Below, in pieces: positions 1 to 7,039 of a stretch of DNA of 11,276 bases. Both the position numbers and the translations under genes were made by a program. The stretch is from Nitrospiraceae bacterium UBA2600 (lineage in GTDB: Bacteria > Nitrospirota > Thermodesulfovibrionia > Thermodesulfovibrionales > Thermodesulfovibrionaceae), in contig DDKK01000004.1 in NCBI GenBank assembly GCA_002339325.1, positions 1 through 11,276 of the forward strand, written 5' to 3'. The notes under the pieces were generated by a model, which saw nothing but the letters and a program-made list of their open reading frames with translations, was not told the origin of the DNA and ran no database searches. The stretch's first letter is position 1. Each line of letters begins with the position of its first letter.

Positions 1-1
1 G

Positions 2-1321
2 CATTATCCTTTAGGTCCTGCTACAGCCCACTTAGTTGGATACTTAGGAAAGATTACAGAGGAGCAGATTAGAAATAATCCAGCTTATAAAAACTTACCA
101 TCCTATTTCATGGTAGGACAGACAGGCCTTGAAAAAGTATTCGACCAAAAACTTATTGGAACGCCAGGAGAAAAAATTATCGAAGTTGATGCCCTTGGAA
201 GAGAATTGAGATTAATAAAAGAGACACCTCCCTCAAAAGGAGAAGACATATATCTTACCATCGATGCTATATTACAAGAGTCGGCATATAAATCATTTGA
301 AGGCTATTCTGGCGCTTTTGTTGCAATAAAACCCGATACGGGTGAGGTGCTTGCGCTTTTAAGCTCTCCTTCTTTTGACCCAAATATGTTTGTAGAAGGT
401 GTTTCAGAGTCATACTGGAAAGAGCTAACAGGCAATGCTCAAAATCCTCTTTTAAACAGAGCTACACAAGGATTATACGCTCCGGGCTCTACTTTTAAAA
501 TAATTACTGCTCTTGCAGGTCTTGAAGAAAAAGTAGTTACTCCAGAGAAGATTATTGCAAACTGCGTAGGAGGAATAACCTATGGAAAATGGACATTCGG
601 ATGCTGGAGAAAGGATGGACATGGTCCTGTAAATCTCAGAAAAGCATTAATTGAATCCTGTGATGTTTATTTTTATGAACTTGGACGTCTGCTGGGAATA
701 AAAAAAATACACAAATATGCAACCATGCTGGGATTGGGCAGTCCAACAGGTTTCAGTGCTGACGAAAAGGGAGGTCTCGTGCCAGATGAAGAATGGAAGA
801 AAAATTACACTAAAACTTCGTGGTTTCTCGGAGACACCTTTAATACAGCCATAGGTCAGGGATTTTTGAAAGTAACACCGCTACAGATGGCAAATGTAAT
901 GGCAACTTTTGTAAACGGTGGATTTAAGAATTCTCCCATTATCTTAAGGGGGACTAAACCTCATCAAACATCGTTCGGTATTGATAATAAAAATCTAATG
1001 ATAATCAATGATGCCCTATCGGCCGTTGTAAATGAACCAGAAGGAACAGCTGTGAAGGCTCGTTCATCCATCATAAAATTTGGAGGCAAAACAGGGACAG
1101 TCCAAGTTGTAAGCAAAAAAACAAAAGAGAAAATCTCTGGCAGACCAAACATTGAACATCATGCTTGGTTTATAGGTTTTGCTCCCACTGAAAATCCAGA
1201 GATAGCTTTCTCTGTAATAATTGAACACGGAGGAAGTGGTGGAGGAGTAGCAGCGCCAGTGGCAAAAAATATTCTCGAAGGATACATAATTAAAAAGAGG
1301 CAACTAAATGTTAAAAATTGA
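2..1321 (+). CDS. mrdA: Penicillin-binding protein 2 (peptidoglycan D,D-transpeptidase), 5'-truncated by window edge
   Basis: Class B penicillin-binding protein that cross-links peptidoglycan during side-wall elongation, acting in the periplasm with RodA. The reading frame is open from base 2 and reads HYPLGPATAHLVGYLG, a typical internal PBP2 stretch, so the N-terminal membrane anchor and part of the dimerisation domain lie upstream of the window. The Met codon at 110 is internal, not the start. The three penicillin-binding motifs are all visible: STFK with the nucleophilic Ser at 488-490, SCD at 656-664 (the SxN/SxD motif) and KTGT at 1088-1099. About 439 codons are present against roughly 600 in full-length members. 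The end overlaps the start of rodA by 14 bases, suggesting translational coupling. The assignment to PBP2 rather than FtsI rests on the RodA partner and the SCDVYFY and GGSGGGVAAPVAKNI motifs. Confidence 0.95.
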   Translation, partial: HYPLGPATAHLVGYLGKITEEQIRNNPAYKNLPSYFMVGQTGLEKVFDQKLIGTPGEKIIEVDALGRELRLIKETPPSKGEDIYLTIDAILQESAYKSFEGYSGAFVAIKPDTGEVLALLSSPSFDPNMFVEGVSESYWKELTGNAQNPLLNRATQGLYAPGSTFKIITALAGLEEKVVTPEKIIANCVGGITYGKWTFGCWRKDGHGPVNLRKALIESCDVYFYELGRLLGIKKIHKYATMLGLGSPTGFSADEKGGLVPDEEWKKNYTKTSWFLGDTFNTAIGQGFLKVTPLQMANVMATFVNGGFKNSPIILRGTKPHQTSFGIDNKNLMIINDALSAVVNEPEGTAVKARSSIIKFGGKTGTVQVVSKKTKEKISGRPNIEHHAWFIGFAPTENPEIAFSVIIEHGGSGGGVAAPVAKNILEGYIIKKRQLNVKN

Positions 1322-2435
1322 CAGAAGAATGATTGAATATTTCGATTGGATTACCTTTGGACTGGTATTATTTATATGCATCATAGGAATATTAACTATA
1401 TACAGTGCAACAAGGCCTCCTCTTGATGAGGGAGAGCAACCCCCTTTCTATGTAAAACAACTCATTTGGCTGTTTATCGCCACAATTGCATTAATAATTT
1501 TCGTAAGTTTTGACTATGTAAGGTTAAAAGAATTTTGGATAATTTTCTATGTCATTGGAATTCTGCTCCTTTTAATAGTGATATTCACAGGCAAAACAGC
1601 AATGGGAGCAAAAAGATGGATAAATCTGGGATTTTTCTCCTTTCAGCCTTCAGAAATTTTTAAAATCATTTTCATAATAAGTATCTCCGCATTTCTTGAA
1701 AATAAAAAAGTCCCCCTTTCAGCAAAGGATATAATAAAAACTTTAGTCATTTTTGGGTTTATTCCCTTCCTGCTAATTCTAAAACAACCAGACTTAGGAA
1801 CGGCAATTTTAATAGTCCTTGTTACATGCATAATGATAATATATCGAGGAATTTCTTTTAAAATGTTGCTTTTTCTCCTTTCCGTATCTGCCATTTCAAT
1901 CATATTTCTATGGGAAATATTGTGGGAGGGACTTAAAGAATATCAGAAAAACAGAATCTTAGCATTTATCGACCCTCAAATCGACCCAAAAGGAATTGGT
2001 TATAACATCACTCAATCGGTCATAACAGTAGGCTCAGGAGGCTTCTTTGGAAAAGGGTTTCTTGAGGGAACACAAGGACCTTTAAAATTTCTACCTGAAA
2101 GACATACAGATTTTATCTTTCCAATTTTTGCAGAAGAGTGGGGTTTCTTAGGATGCCTAATTCTCTTAAGCCTTTATCTAATAGTATTTCTGAGATGCTT
2201 TGAAACATCAATGATTGCAAAAAACAACTTTGGAAAGCTTCTATCAATAGGTTTCACTTCAATTTTTTTACTCTACTTCTTTATAAACATTGGAATGACG
2301 ATAGGTATTATGCCTGTTGTGGGCATACCTCTTCCCTTCATGAGTTACGGCGGAACAACACTGCTTGCAAATTTTATAGGCATAGCATTGGTCATAAATG
2401 TTAGAATGAGAAGATTTGAATTATTCTATCCGTAG
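1308..2435 (+). CDS. rodA: RodA, SEDS-family peptidoglycan glycosyltransferase
   Basis: Integral membrane protein of 375 residues that polymerises lipid II into glycan strands in the elongation machinery, paired with PBP2 encoded just upstream. Many hydrophobic segments span the whole length, as expected for the about ten-helix SEDS fold. Family signatures are clear: FQPSE near the middle, then NRILAFIDPQIDPKG, GYNITQS and the FLPERHTDFIF block, whose Asp268 corresponds to the catalytic or essential Asp of SEDS proteins, and a C-terminal GIPLPFMSYGG motif. The ATG at 1308 is chosen because AGAGG lies about nine bases upstream inside mrdA; an in-frame ATG at 1329 is a weaker alternative. Length is normal for RodA. 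The adjacent PBP2 favours RodA over FtsW. Confidence 0.96.
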   Translation: MLKIDRRMIEYFDWITFGLVLFICIIGILTIYSATRPPLDEGEQPPFYVKQLIWLFIATIALIIFVSFDYVRLKEFWIIFYVIGILLLLIVIFTGKTAMGAKRWINLGFFSFQPSEIFKIIFIISISAFLENKKVPLSAKDIIKTLVIFGFIPFLLILKQPDLGTAILIVLVTCIMIIYRGISFKMLLFLLSVSAISIIFLWEILWEGLKEYQKNRILAFIDPQIDPKGIGYNITQSVITVGSGGFFGKGFLEGTQGPLKFLPERHTDFIFPIFAEEWGFLGCLILLSLYLIVFLRCFETSMIAKNNFGKLLSIGFTSIFLLYFFINIGMTIGIMPVVGIPLPFMSYGGTTLLANFIGIALVINVRMRRFELFYP

Positions 2436-2442
2436 AAGGAGG
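2436..2442 (+). promoter_or_regulatory. Strong ribosome binding site for ribH
   Basis: AAGGAGG lies directly after the rodA stop codon and six bases before the ribH ATG. It is a near-perfect anti-16S complement and fixes the ribH start. There is no room for a riboflavin (FMN) riboswitch between rodA and ribH. Confidence 0.9.
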
Positions 2443-2448
2443 TATTAG

Positions 2449-2910
2449 ATGAAGACGATTGAGGGAAAGTTACAAGCGCAGGGACTAAAATTTGGCATAG
2501 TGGTAAGCAGATTTAACGAGTTTATTACATCAAAACTTCTTGAAGGAGCTATTGATGCACTTCTTAGACACGGAGCAAAAGAGGCAGATATTCAAATCGT
2601 AAGAGTACCGGGTTCTTTTGAAATTCCTCTTGTTGCTAAAAAGCTTGCCCAGTCAGGAAAATTTAATGCCATAATCTGCTTGGGAACTCTAATAAGAGGT
2701 GCCACTCCTCATTTTGACTATATAGCAGCTGAAGTTTCAAAGGGTATAGCTCTGGTGAGCCTTGAAACAGGCATTCCCGTGTCATTTGGAGTAATAACAA
2801 CAGAAACAATTGAACAGGCAATTGAAAGAGCTGGCTCAAAATCGGGTAATAAAGGTTGGGATGCAGCAGTGACAGCCATTGAAATGGCAAGGGTTTTAGA
2901 GCAAATTTAG
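2449..2910 (+). CDS. ribH: 6,7-dimethyl-8-ribityllumazine synthase
   Basis: Penultimate enzyme of riboflavin synthesis: it condenses 5-amino-6-ribitylamino-uracil with 3,4-dihydroxy-2-butanone 4-phosphate, and usually assembles as pentamers or icosahedral shells in the cytoplasm. The 153-residue length is typical. Visible family motifs are GIVVSRFNEFIT near the N-terminus (substrate ring binding), VPGSFEIP at about 50-57, GTLIRGATPHFDY with the general-base His88, VSFGVITTET, and the C-terminal SGNKGWDAA motif that binds phosphate. It is 13 bases downstream of rodA and 24 upstream of nusB; ribH followed by nusB is a recurrent bacterial pairing, while the cell-wall genes in front are unusual company. 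No other riboflavin genes are in view. Confidence 0.97.
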   Translation: MKTIEGKLQAQGLKFGIVVSRFNEFITSKLLEGAIDALLRHGAKEADIQIVRVPGSFEIPLVAKKLAQSGKFNAIICLGTLIRGATPHFDYIAAEVSKGIALVSLETGIPVSFGVITTETIEQAIERAGSKSGNKGWDAAVTAIEMARVLEQI

Positions 2911-2934
2911 CAAAGTAGGTGAGTAATATCCTTC

Positions 2935-3378
2935 ATGAAAAGAAGAAAAGCAAGAGAATACGTCCTTCAGTTTCTTTATGCATGGGAGATAAATGATAAA
3001 ATTAACCGAAAAACAGAGTTTAACGTTGTAAGAGATGAAATTGAAAAATTCTGGGATAGAAACGAAGAAGAGGACAAAAATATAAGAAATTTCGCCTGCG
3101 CCCTTATCGAAGGAACACTGGAGAATTTAGAAGAGATTGATAGTTTAATCAAAAAATATACAAACAAATGGGATATTGAAAGAATGATAAATATAGACAG
3201 AAATATACTGAGATTTGCCCTATACGAAATACTCTATCGTCCCGATATTCCCTTTCAAGTCACTATAAATGAAGCCGTCGAAATAGCAAAAAAATACTCC
3301 ACAAAAGAAAGTGCTGCATTTATAAACGGAATACTCGACAGAATAGCAAAAGAGAGAATTGAGCGTCCGCCACAATAG
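2935..3378 (+). CDS. nusB: Transcription antitermination factor NusB
   Basis: Small all-helical RNA-binding protein of 147 residues that, with NusE (ribosomal protein S10), binds boxA RNA and supports antitermination of rRNA operons. The N-terminal RRKAREYVLQFLYAWE helix and the C-terminal block from DRNILRFALYEILY through TINEAVEIAKKYS to AAFINGILDRI are diagnostic. The ATG at 2935 is the only usable start, because an in-frame stop lies at 2920-2922. The best ribosome-binding match, AGGTGAG at 2917-2923, is 11 bases away, slightly long, so translation may be moderate or coupled to ribH. The stop codon lies inside the loop of the downstream hairpin. Nothing is missing from the protein. Confidence 0.95.
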   Translation: MKRRKAREYVLQFLYAWEINDKINRKTEFNVVRDEIEKFWDRNEEEDKNIRNFACALIEGTLENLEEIDSLIKKYTNKWDIERMINIDRNILRFALYEILYRPDIPFQVTINEAVEIAKKYSTKESAAFINGILDRIAKERIERPPQ

Positions 3379-3397
3379 ATAGCGGACGCTTAATTTT
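3355..3397. terminator. Probable bidirectional intrinsic terminator between nusB and hsp20
   Basis: A G+C-rich inverted repeat AGCGTCCGC (3362-3370) / GCGGACGCT (3382-3390) is extended outward by A-T and G-U pairs to about 15-16 base pairs, with an 11-base loop holding the nusB stop codon. On the + strand the stem runs into AATTTTAAT. On the - strand it is followed by CTCTCTTTT. It lies at the convergence of nusB and the small heat-shock gene, so it could stop transcription from both sides. The U tracts are imperfect, especially on the + strand. Confidence 0.75.
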
Positions 3398-3845
3398 AAT
3401 CTAAAGCTATTTTTATCTCTCTGGGCTTTGCCTCTGCTTTTCTTGTGAGAATAATCTCTAAAATCCCGTCCTTAAGGCCTGCTTTCACATTAGATTTATC
3501 TATATCGGCAGGAAGGTTAATTGTCCTTGTAAATGGGCCATAATTTCTCTCGTTCAGTATATAATCTTCCTCTTTAAGGCCTTCTGCTCGTTTTATTTCG
3601 CCTTTTATAATCAATCTGTCATCTGTTATAGTTAACTCCACATCTTCCTTTCTCACACCAGGTAATTCAGCCTGAATAACAATCTCTCCACCTCTTTCAA
3701 AAATATCAACATTTGGCGAAATAATCCCTTCTGAGCTTACAACTCTTCTTCGTCTGACGGGCGAGAGAAATTCTTCAAAAAGCCTGTCCATCTCCTTTCT
3801 TATCTCTTCAATCTCTTTTAAAGGACTCCACTTTACAATAGACAT
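3396..3845 (-). CDS. Small heat-shock protein, Hsp20/alpha-crystallin family
   Basis: ATP-independent holdase of 149 residues that binds unfolding proteins in the cytoplasm and hands them to DnaK/DnaJ/ClpB. The N-terminal arm (MSIVKWSPLKEIEEIRKEMDR) precedes an alpha-crystallin domain at about residues 43-135 with the hallmarks NVDIFERGGEIVIQAELPG, the LIIKGE strand, GPFTRTINLP, and the VKAGLKDGILEI strand containing the conserved G-x-L. A short tail ends PREIKIALD; its IKI is the expected I-x-I/V anchor for oligomer assembly. The ATG at 3845 has AAGGAGGT five bases upstream. It is the last gene of the dnaJ-hspR-clpB series but is now 211 bases from clpB because of an inserted element, so it may be less strongly co-transcribed than before. 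Confidence 0.95.
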   Translation of the reverse strand: MSIVKWSPLKEIEEIRKEMDRLFEEFLSPVRRRRVVSSEGIISPNVDIFERGGEIVIQAELPGVRKEDVELTITDDRLIIKGEIKRAEGLKEEDYILNERNYGPFTRTINLPADIDKSNVKAGLKDGILEIILTRKAEAKPREIKIALD

Positions 3846-3861
3846 ACGGCACCTCCTTATT

Positions 3862-3870
3862 TATCTTAGA
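3862..3870. repeat. Left copy of putative target-site duplication
   Basis: TATCTTAGA directly abuts the left terminal repeat of the element at 3871. It matches TATCTTAAA at 4053-4061 in eight of nine bases, with the first seven identical. The position at both exact element edges is what makes it convincing. Confidence 0.7.
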
Positions 3871-3885
3871 GAGACTGTTCAAAAA

Positions 3886-3918
3886 CTTGTAACCTATTGA
3901 AAATCAATAAATTACAAG
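3886..3918. repeat. A+T-rich inverted repeat (hairpin) inside the element
   Basis: CTTGTAA (3886-3892) pairs with TTACAAG (3912-3918), and TATTG (3895-3899) pairs with CAATA (3905-3909), separated by a two-by-two mismatch and closed by a five-base AAAAT loop. It lies just inside the left terminal repeat. There is no U tract that would make it a classical terminator. Confidence 0.65.
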
Positions 3919-3945
3919 CCCTAAAATTTTCAATTACCTCCATAT

Positions 3946-4031
3946 GTCATTCCGAGCCGAAGGCGAGGAATCTCCAGATTTTTCAATATCTTCAGAGATT
4001 CCTCGCACCCATTGAGGGTGCTCGGAATGAC
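3946..4031. repeat. Palindromic dispersed-type repeat with cruciform/four-way fold
   Basis: An outer stem GTCATTCCGAG (3946-3956) / CTCGGAATGAC (4021-4031) and an inner stem GCGAGGAATCTC (3963-3974) / GAGATTCCTCGC (3995-4006) are joined by two side hairpins: GCC-GAA-GGC at 3956-3964 and GCACCC-ATTGA-GGGTGC at 4005-4021. The terminal loop is 20 bases. The whole is two inverted copies of a unit of the form GTCATTCCGAGC - variable - GCGAGGAATCTC. Repeats resembling this unit are, from memory, scattered in many bacterial genomes. A single window cannot show how many copies this genome has. Confidence 0.75.
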
Positions 4032-4052
4032 CTTTAATAATTGAACAGCCTC

Positions 4053-4061
4053 TATCTTAAA
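4053..4061. repeat. Right copy of putative target-site duplication, overlapping clpB stop
   Basis: TATCTTAAA abuts the right terminal repeat and includes, on the - strand, the clpB stop codon TAA (4057-4059). The insertion therefore happened at the very end of clpB, and duplication kept the native stop. Confidence 0.7.
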
Positions 4062-6687
4062 CTGTTTCAGCCAAAACAAATTTTTCAAATACAATTTTAC
4101 CATCTTTAAAATCAATTTCGACTAAATCACCTTCCTTAAATATTCCTTCAATCAACTTTATTGCAAGAGGGTCAAGTATCTCCTTCTGAAGAACCCTTCT
4201 AAGTGGTCTTGCACCAAAGACAGGGTCATAACCAATCCGAGCAATGTATTCCTTTGCCTCCTCTGTGAGGGTAATATCAATCTTCTTCTGCTTAAGATAC
4301 TGCTTTATCTTTCTTATCTGAATTTCAATTATGTCCTTCATAACTTCTTTGCTAAGAGGATTAAAGATGATTATCTCGTCAATTCTGTTAAGAAACTCAG
4401 GTCTAAAGAAGGCTCTCAGGTCTTCGTTTATTCTCTTTTTGAGGTCTTTCTTTAAGTCCTGCCAGTGCTCTGTGCCGCTGTTCATGAGGAATTCCTGAAT
4501 ATGGCTGCTGCCAATGTTTGATGTCATTATAATTATGGTATTTCTAAAGTCCACTGTTCTACCCTGTCCGTCTGTAAGTCTACCGTCATCAAGAACCTGC
4601 AGAAGAACATTAAAAACCTCTTGATGGGCTTTCTCAACTTCATCGAATAGCACCACACTATAAGGACGCCTTCTTACTGCCTCTGTAAGTTGTCCACCTT
4701 CCTCGTATCCAACATATCCAGGCGGTGCACCAATGAGTCGGCTTACAGTGTGACGCTCCTGATACTCGGACATGTCAATACGAATCATAGCATTTTCATC
4801 ATCAAAGAGAAACTCAGCAAGTGCCTTTGCAAGCTCTGTTTTACCGACACCAGTAGGTCCGAGGAACATGAATGAGCCAATAGGACGGTTTGGGTCTTGA
4901 AGTCCTGCCCTTGCTCTTCTTATGGCATTTGATACTGCTACTATTGCCTCATCTTGCCCAACAACTCTCTCTCTGAGACGCTCCTCCATCTTTATAAGCT
5001 TTTGCGTTTCACTTTCAAGAAGCTTCTTTACAGGAATGCCAGTCCACTTTGCCACAACCTCTGCAATGTCCTCTTCATCAACCTCTTCTTTGAGCATCTG
5101 TCTACCCTTTTGAATCTCCTTGAGCTTCAGATTTGCCTCATCAAGGGCTTTCTGTAACTCAATCAATTTACCGTATCTTAGCTCAGCAGCTCTTGTAAGG
5201 TCACCTTGACGCTCTGCCTGTTCAGAGGCGATACGGGTCTGCTCAATCTCAGCCTTAAGGTCACGGATTCGCAGTATCACTTCCTTTTCAGCCTGCCACT
5301 GTCTCTGTAGTTCCTCTTTCTTTGTGAGTAACTGCTCAATCTCTTCTGAAATCTTTTCAATCTTCTCCTTTGCATCCTCTGTGGGCTCTTTACTCAATGC
5401 CTGCCTTTCTATCTCAAGCTGCCTTAGTCTCCTTTCAATCTCATCAAGCTCTATGGGCATGCTGTCAATCTCCATCCTAAGCTTTGCTGCTGCCTCATCA
5501 ACAAGGTCAATTGCCTTGTCAGGAAGGTATCGGTCTGAGATATAGCGGGCTGAAAGAACTGCTGCAGCAACAAGGGCTGAGTCCTTTATCTTTACACCGT
5601 GATGAACTTCATATCTCTCTTTAAGTCCCCTCAGTATTGATATCGTATCCTCAACAGAGGGCTCTTTCACAAGTATGGGCTGAAAACGTCTCTCAAGGGC
5701 TGGGTCTTTCTCAATGTATTTTCTGTATTCATTTACAGTTGTAGCACCAATGCATCTTAACTCTCCCCTTGCAAGGGCTGGCTTTAGCATGTTCGCTGCA
5801 TCGACTGCACCTTCAGCTGCACCAGCACCAACAAGGGTGTGAAGCTCATCGATGAAGGTAATAATTCTTCCATCAGAGGAGGTAATCTCCTTAAGCACCG
5901 CTTTAAGTCTTTCCTCAAACTCTCCACGATACTTTGCTCCGGCAAGAAGAGAGCCAATATCAAGGGCAACGAGTTCCTTATCTCTCAAAGACTCAGGCAC
6001 ATCTCCAGCTACAATTCTCTGGGCAAGTCCTTCAACAATTGCTGTCTTTCCAACACCAGGGTCTCCAATAAGAACAGGATTGTTCTTTGTTCTTCTACTT
6101 AGAACCTGTATGACTCTTCTAATCTCATCATCTCTTCCGATAACAGGGTCAAGCTTTCCCTTTCTTGCAAGCTCAGTGAGGTTCTTACCGTATTTCTGCA
6201 AAGCCTGATATTTCTCCTCAGGATTTGGGTCTGTTACCTGGTGTACACCTCTAATTTTCCTCATTGCATCAAGGACTTTTTGGCGGGTTACAGCCTGCCT
6301 CTTTACTGCATCAAGGGCTGGACCACCTACATCAAAGAGAGCAATTAGGAGATGCTCTACACTAATGTATTCATCTTTTAAGTGTTCTGCCTCTTTTTCA
6401 GCCTTTTCAAAGAGTTGATTAAGCCTTGGCGTAATGTAAATCTGTTCTAAGGGTTGAGCACCATAGACTTTTGGGATCTTCTCAATAGCCCTTTTAATTT
6501 CAGCCTTGATAGAATTTAAGTCTGCACCGCATTCCCTGAGAATTCTTGCCACAAGACCCTCTGAATCCTCAAGGAGTGCGTAAATAAGATGTTCTACATC
6601 TATCTGTTGGTTGCCATGCTGATTGGCAATTCTTTGTGCCTCTCTAATTGCTTCCTGTGTTTTATAGGTAAGCTTATCTGCTCTCAT
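4057..6687 (-). CDS. clpB: ATP-dependent disaggregase ClpB (Hsp100)
   Basis: Hexameric AAA+ machine of 876 residues that threads aggregated proteins through its pore together with DnaK/DnaJ. Domains in order: N-terminal double Clp repeat (about 1-150); first ATPase with Walker A GDPGVGKT (208-215), pore motif KYRGEF (252-257), Walker B IITFIDE (275-281) and Arg finger region ERRF (332-335); a long coiled-coil middle domain (about 410-525) that marks ClpB rather than ClpA or ClpC; second ATPase with Walker A GPTGVGKT (610-617), pore loop GYVG (657-660) and Walker B VVLFDE (678-683); and a C-terminal small domain. The ATG at 6687 has AAGGAGG six bases before it, overlapping the hspR stop. All key residues are present and the length is normal. 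The stop codon lies within the duplicated target of the adjoining element. Confidence 0.98.
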   Translation of the reverse strand: MRADKLTYKTQEAIREAQRIANQHGNQQIDVEHLIYALLEDSEGLVARILRECGADLNSIKAEIKRAIEKIPKVYGAQPLEQIYITPRLNQLFEKAEKEAEHLKDEYISVEHLLIALFDVGGPALDAVKRQAVTRQKVLDAMRKIRGVHQVTDPNPEEKYQALQKYGKNLTELARKGKLDPVIGRDDEIRRVIQVLSRRTKNNPVLIGDPGVGKTAIVEGLAQRIVAGDVPESLRDKELVALDIGSLLAGAKYRGEFEERLKAVLKEITSSDGRIITFIDELHTLVGAGAAEGAVDAANMLKPALARGELRCIGATTVNEYRKYIEKDPALERRFQPILVKEPSVEDTISILRGLKERYEVHHGVKIKDSALVAAAVLSARYISDRYLPDKAIDLVDEAAAKLRMEIDSMPIELDEIERRLRQLEIERQALSKEPTEDAKEKIEKISEEIEQLLTKKEELQRQWQAEKEVILRIRDLKAEIEQTRIASEQAERQGDLTRAAELRYGKLIELQKALDEANLKLKEIQKGRQMLKEEVDEEDIAEVVAKWTGIPVKKLLESETQKLIKMEERLRERVVGQDEAIVAVSNAIRRARAGLQDPNRPIGSFMFLGPTGVGKTELAKALAEFLFDDENAMIRIDMSEYQERHTVSRLIGAPPGYVGYEEGGQLTEAVRRRPYSVVLFDEVEKAHQEVFNVLLQVLDDGRLTDGQGRTVDFRNTIIIMTSNIGSSHIQEFLMNSGTEHWQDLKKDLKKRINEDLRAFFRPEFLNRIDEIIIFNPLSKEVMKDIIEIQIRKIKQYLKQKKIDITLTEEAKEYIARIGYDPVFGARPLRRVLQKEILDPLAIKLIEGIFKEGDLVEIDFKDGKIVFEKFVLAETV

Positions 6688-6698
6688 TTCTTTCCTCC

Positions 6699-7037
6699 TT
6701 AAATTTCCTCAAAAAATTTTTTTAGTTTTTTCTCAATCTGTTCCCGTATGTCGTCATCGACGTATCGAAATATCTCCTGCAAAGCCTCCTCCATGAGCTG
6801 CATTCTCTCCCTCATGCGAAGGATTATGTCAACGCCTGCTCTGTTTACGCCTAAGTCCTTTGTAAGCTTAATCACAAAATTAAGTCTATCTAAATCTTCA
6901 TCGGTGTAAACCCTCTGTCTATTAATTCTTTTAGGCTTGATAAAGCCTTCTCTTTCATAAAGTCTCAGGGTTTGGGGATGAACATTAAGAAGTTTACAAA
7001 CCATACTAATCATATAGAATCTATCATCCCTCTTCAC
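6699..7037 (-). CDS. hspR: HspR-type heat-shock repressor, MerR family
   Basis: DNA-binding regulator of 112 residues. The N-terminal MerR winged helix-turn-helix is clear: MISMVCKLLNVHPQTLRLYE (residues 9-28), then EGFIKPKR and the wing INRQRVYTDEDLDRL (to about 52). A helical tail rich in Lys and Glu follows. HspR proteins repress chaperone operons by binding the HAIR inverted repeat (CTTGAGT-N7-ACTCAAG) and commonly need DnaK as co-repressor. Start is GTG at 7037, with AGGAGGT four bases upstream overlapping the dnaJ stop and a two-base gap to dnaJ, so translation is probably coupled. Its place between dnaJ and clpB and a HAIR-like site ahead of dnaJ support HspR over other MerR members, and imply autorepression. 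No effector-binding Cys cluster of the metal-sensing MerR type is present. Confidence 0.92.
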   Translation of the reverse strand: MKRDDRFYMISMVCKLLNVHPQTLRLYEREGFIKPKRINRQRVYTDEDLDRLNFVIKLTKDLGVNRAGVDIILRMRERMQLMEEALQEIFRYVDDDIREQIEKKLKKFFEEI

Positions 7038-7039
7038 GG

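Larger units (their letters stand above)
3871..4052. mobile_element. MITE-like non-autonomous insertion element, 182 bp
   Basis: The stretch between clpB and hsp20 starts with GAGACTGTTCAA (3871-3882) and ends with TTGAACAGCCTC (4041-4052), imperfect terminal inverted repeats matching at 11 of 12 positions. It is flanked by TATCTTAGA and TATCTTAAA, a likely nine-base target duplication with one difference (or seven exact bases). It has no convincing coding capacity and no transposase. Inside are an A+T-rich hairpin at 3886-3918 and a larger folded palindromic repeat at 3946-4031. Excising the element plus one duplication copy leaves about 20 bases between the clpB stop and the hsp20 ATG with the ribosome site intact. 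This supports a real insertion. The parent insertion-sequence family was not identified. Confidence 0.72.

Noticed and set aside
110..112. Met codon at 110 as the start of PBP2
   Set aside because: The same frame is open to the window's left edge and encodes conserved PBP2 sequence before this codon.
2436..2448. FMN riboswitch in front of ribH
   Set aside because: Only 13 bases separate rodA from ribH and they hold just the ribosome site.
3846..3945. Separate promoter for hsp20 inside or beside the inserted element
   Set aside because: TAAGAT upstream of the ribosome site resembles a -10, but no acceptable -35 is found at 16-18 bases, so the claim is too weak.
3930..4115. 61-codon open frame on the - strand across the element between clpB and hsp20
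   Set aside because: It runs through palindromic repeat sequence and into the end of clpB in another frame, with no ribosome site and no protein-like composition.
5839..6208. Open frames of 87 and 118 codons on the + strand inside clpB
   Set aside because: They are antisense shadows of the conserved first ATPase domain of ClpB; Ser/Leu/Phe-rich composition with no ribosome site or family motif.
6699..6730. A7/T6 run near the end of hspR as a programmed frameshift site
   Set aside because: A -1 slip would reach a stop after two codons and change only the last few residues, so no alternative product is gained.
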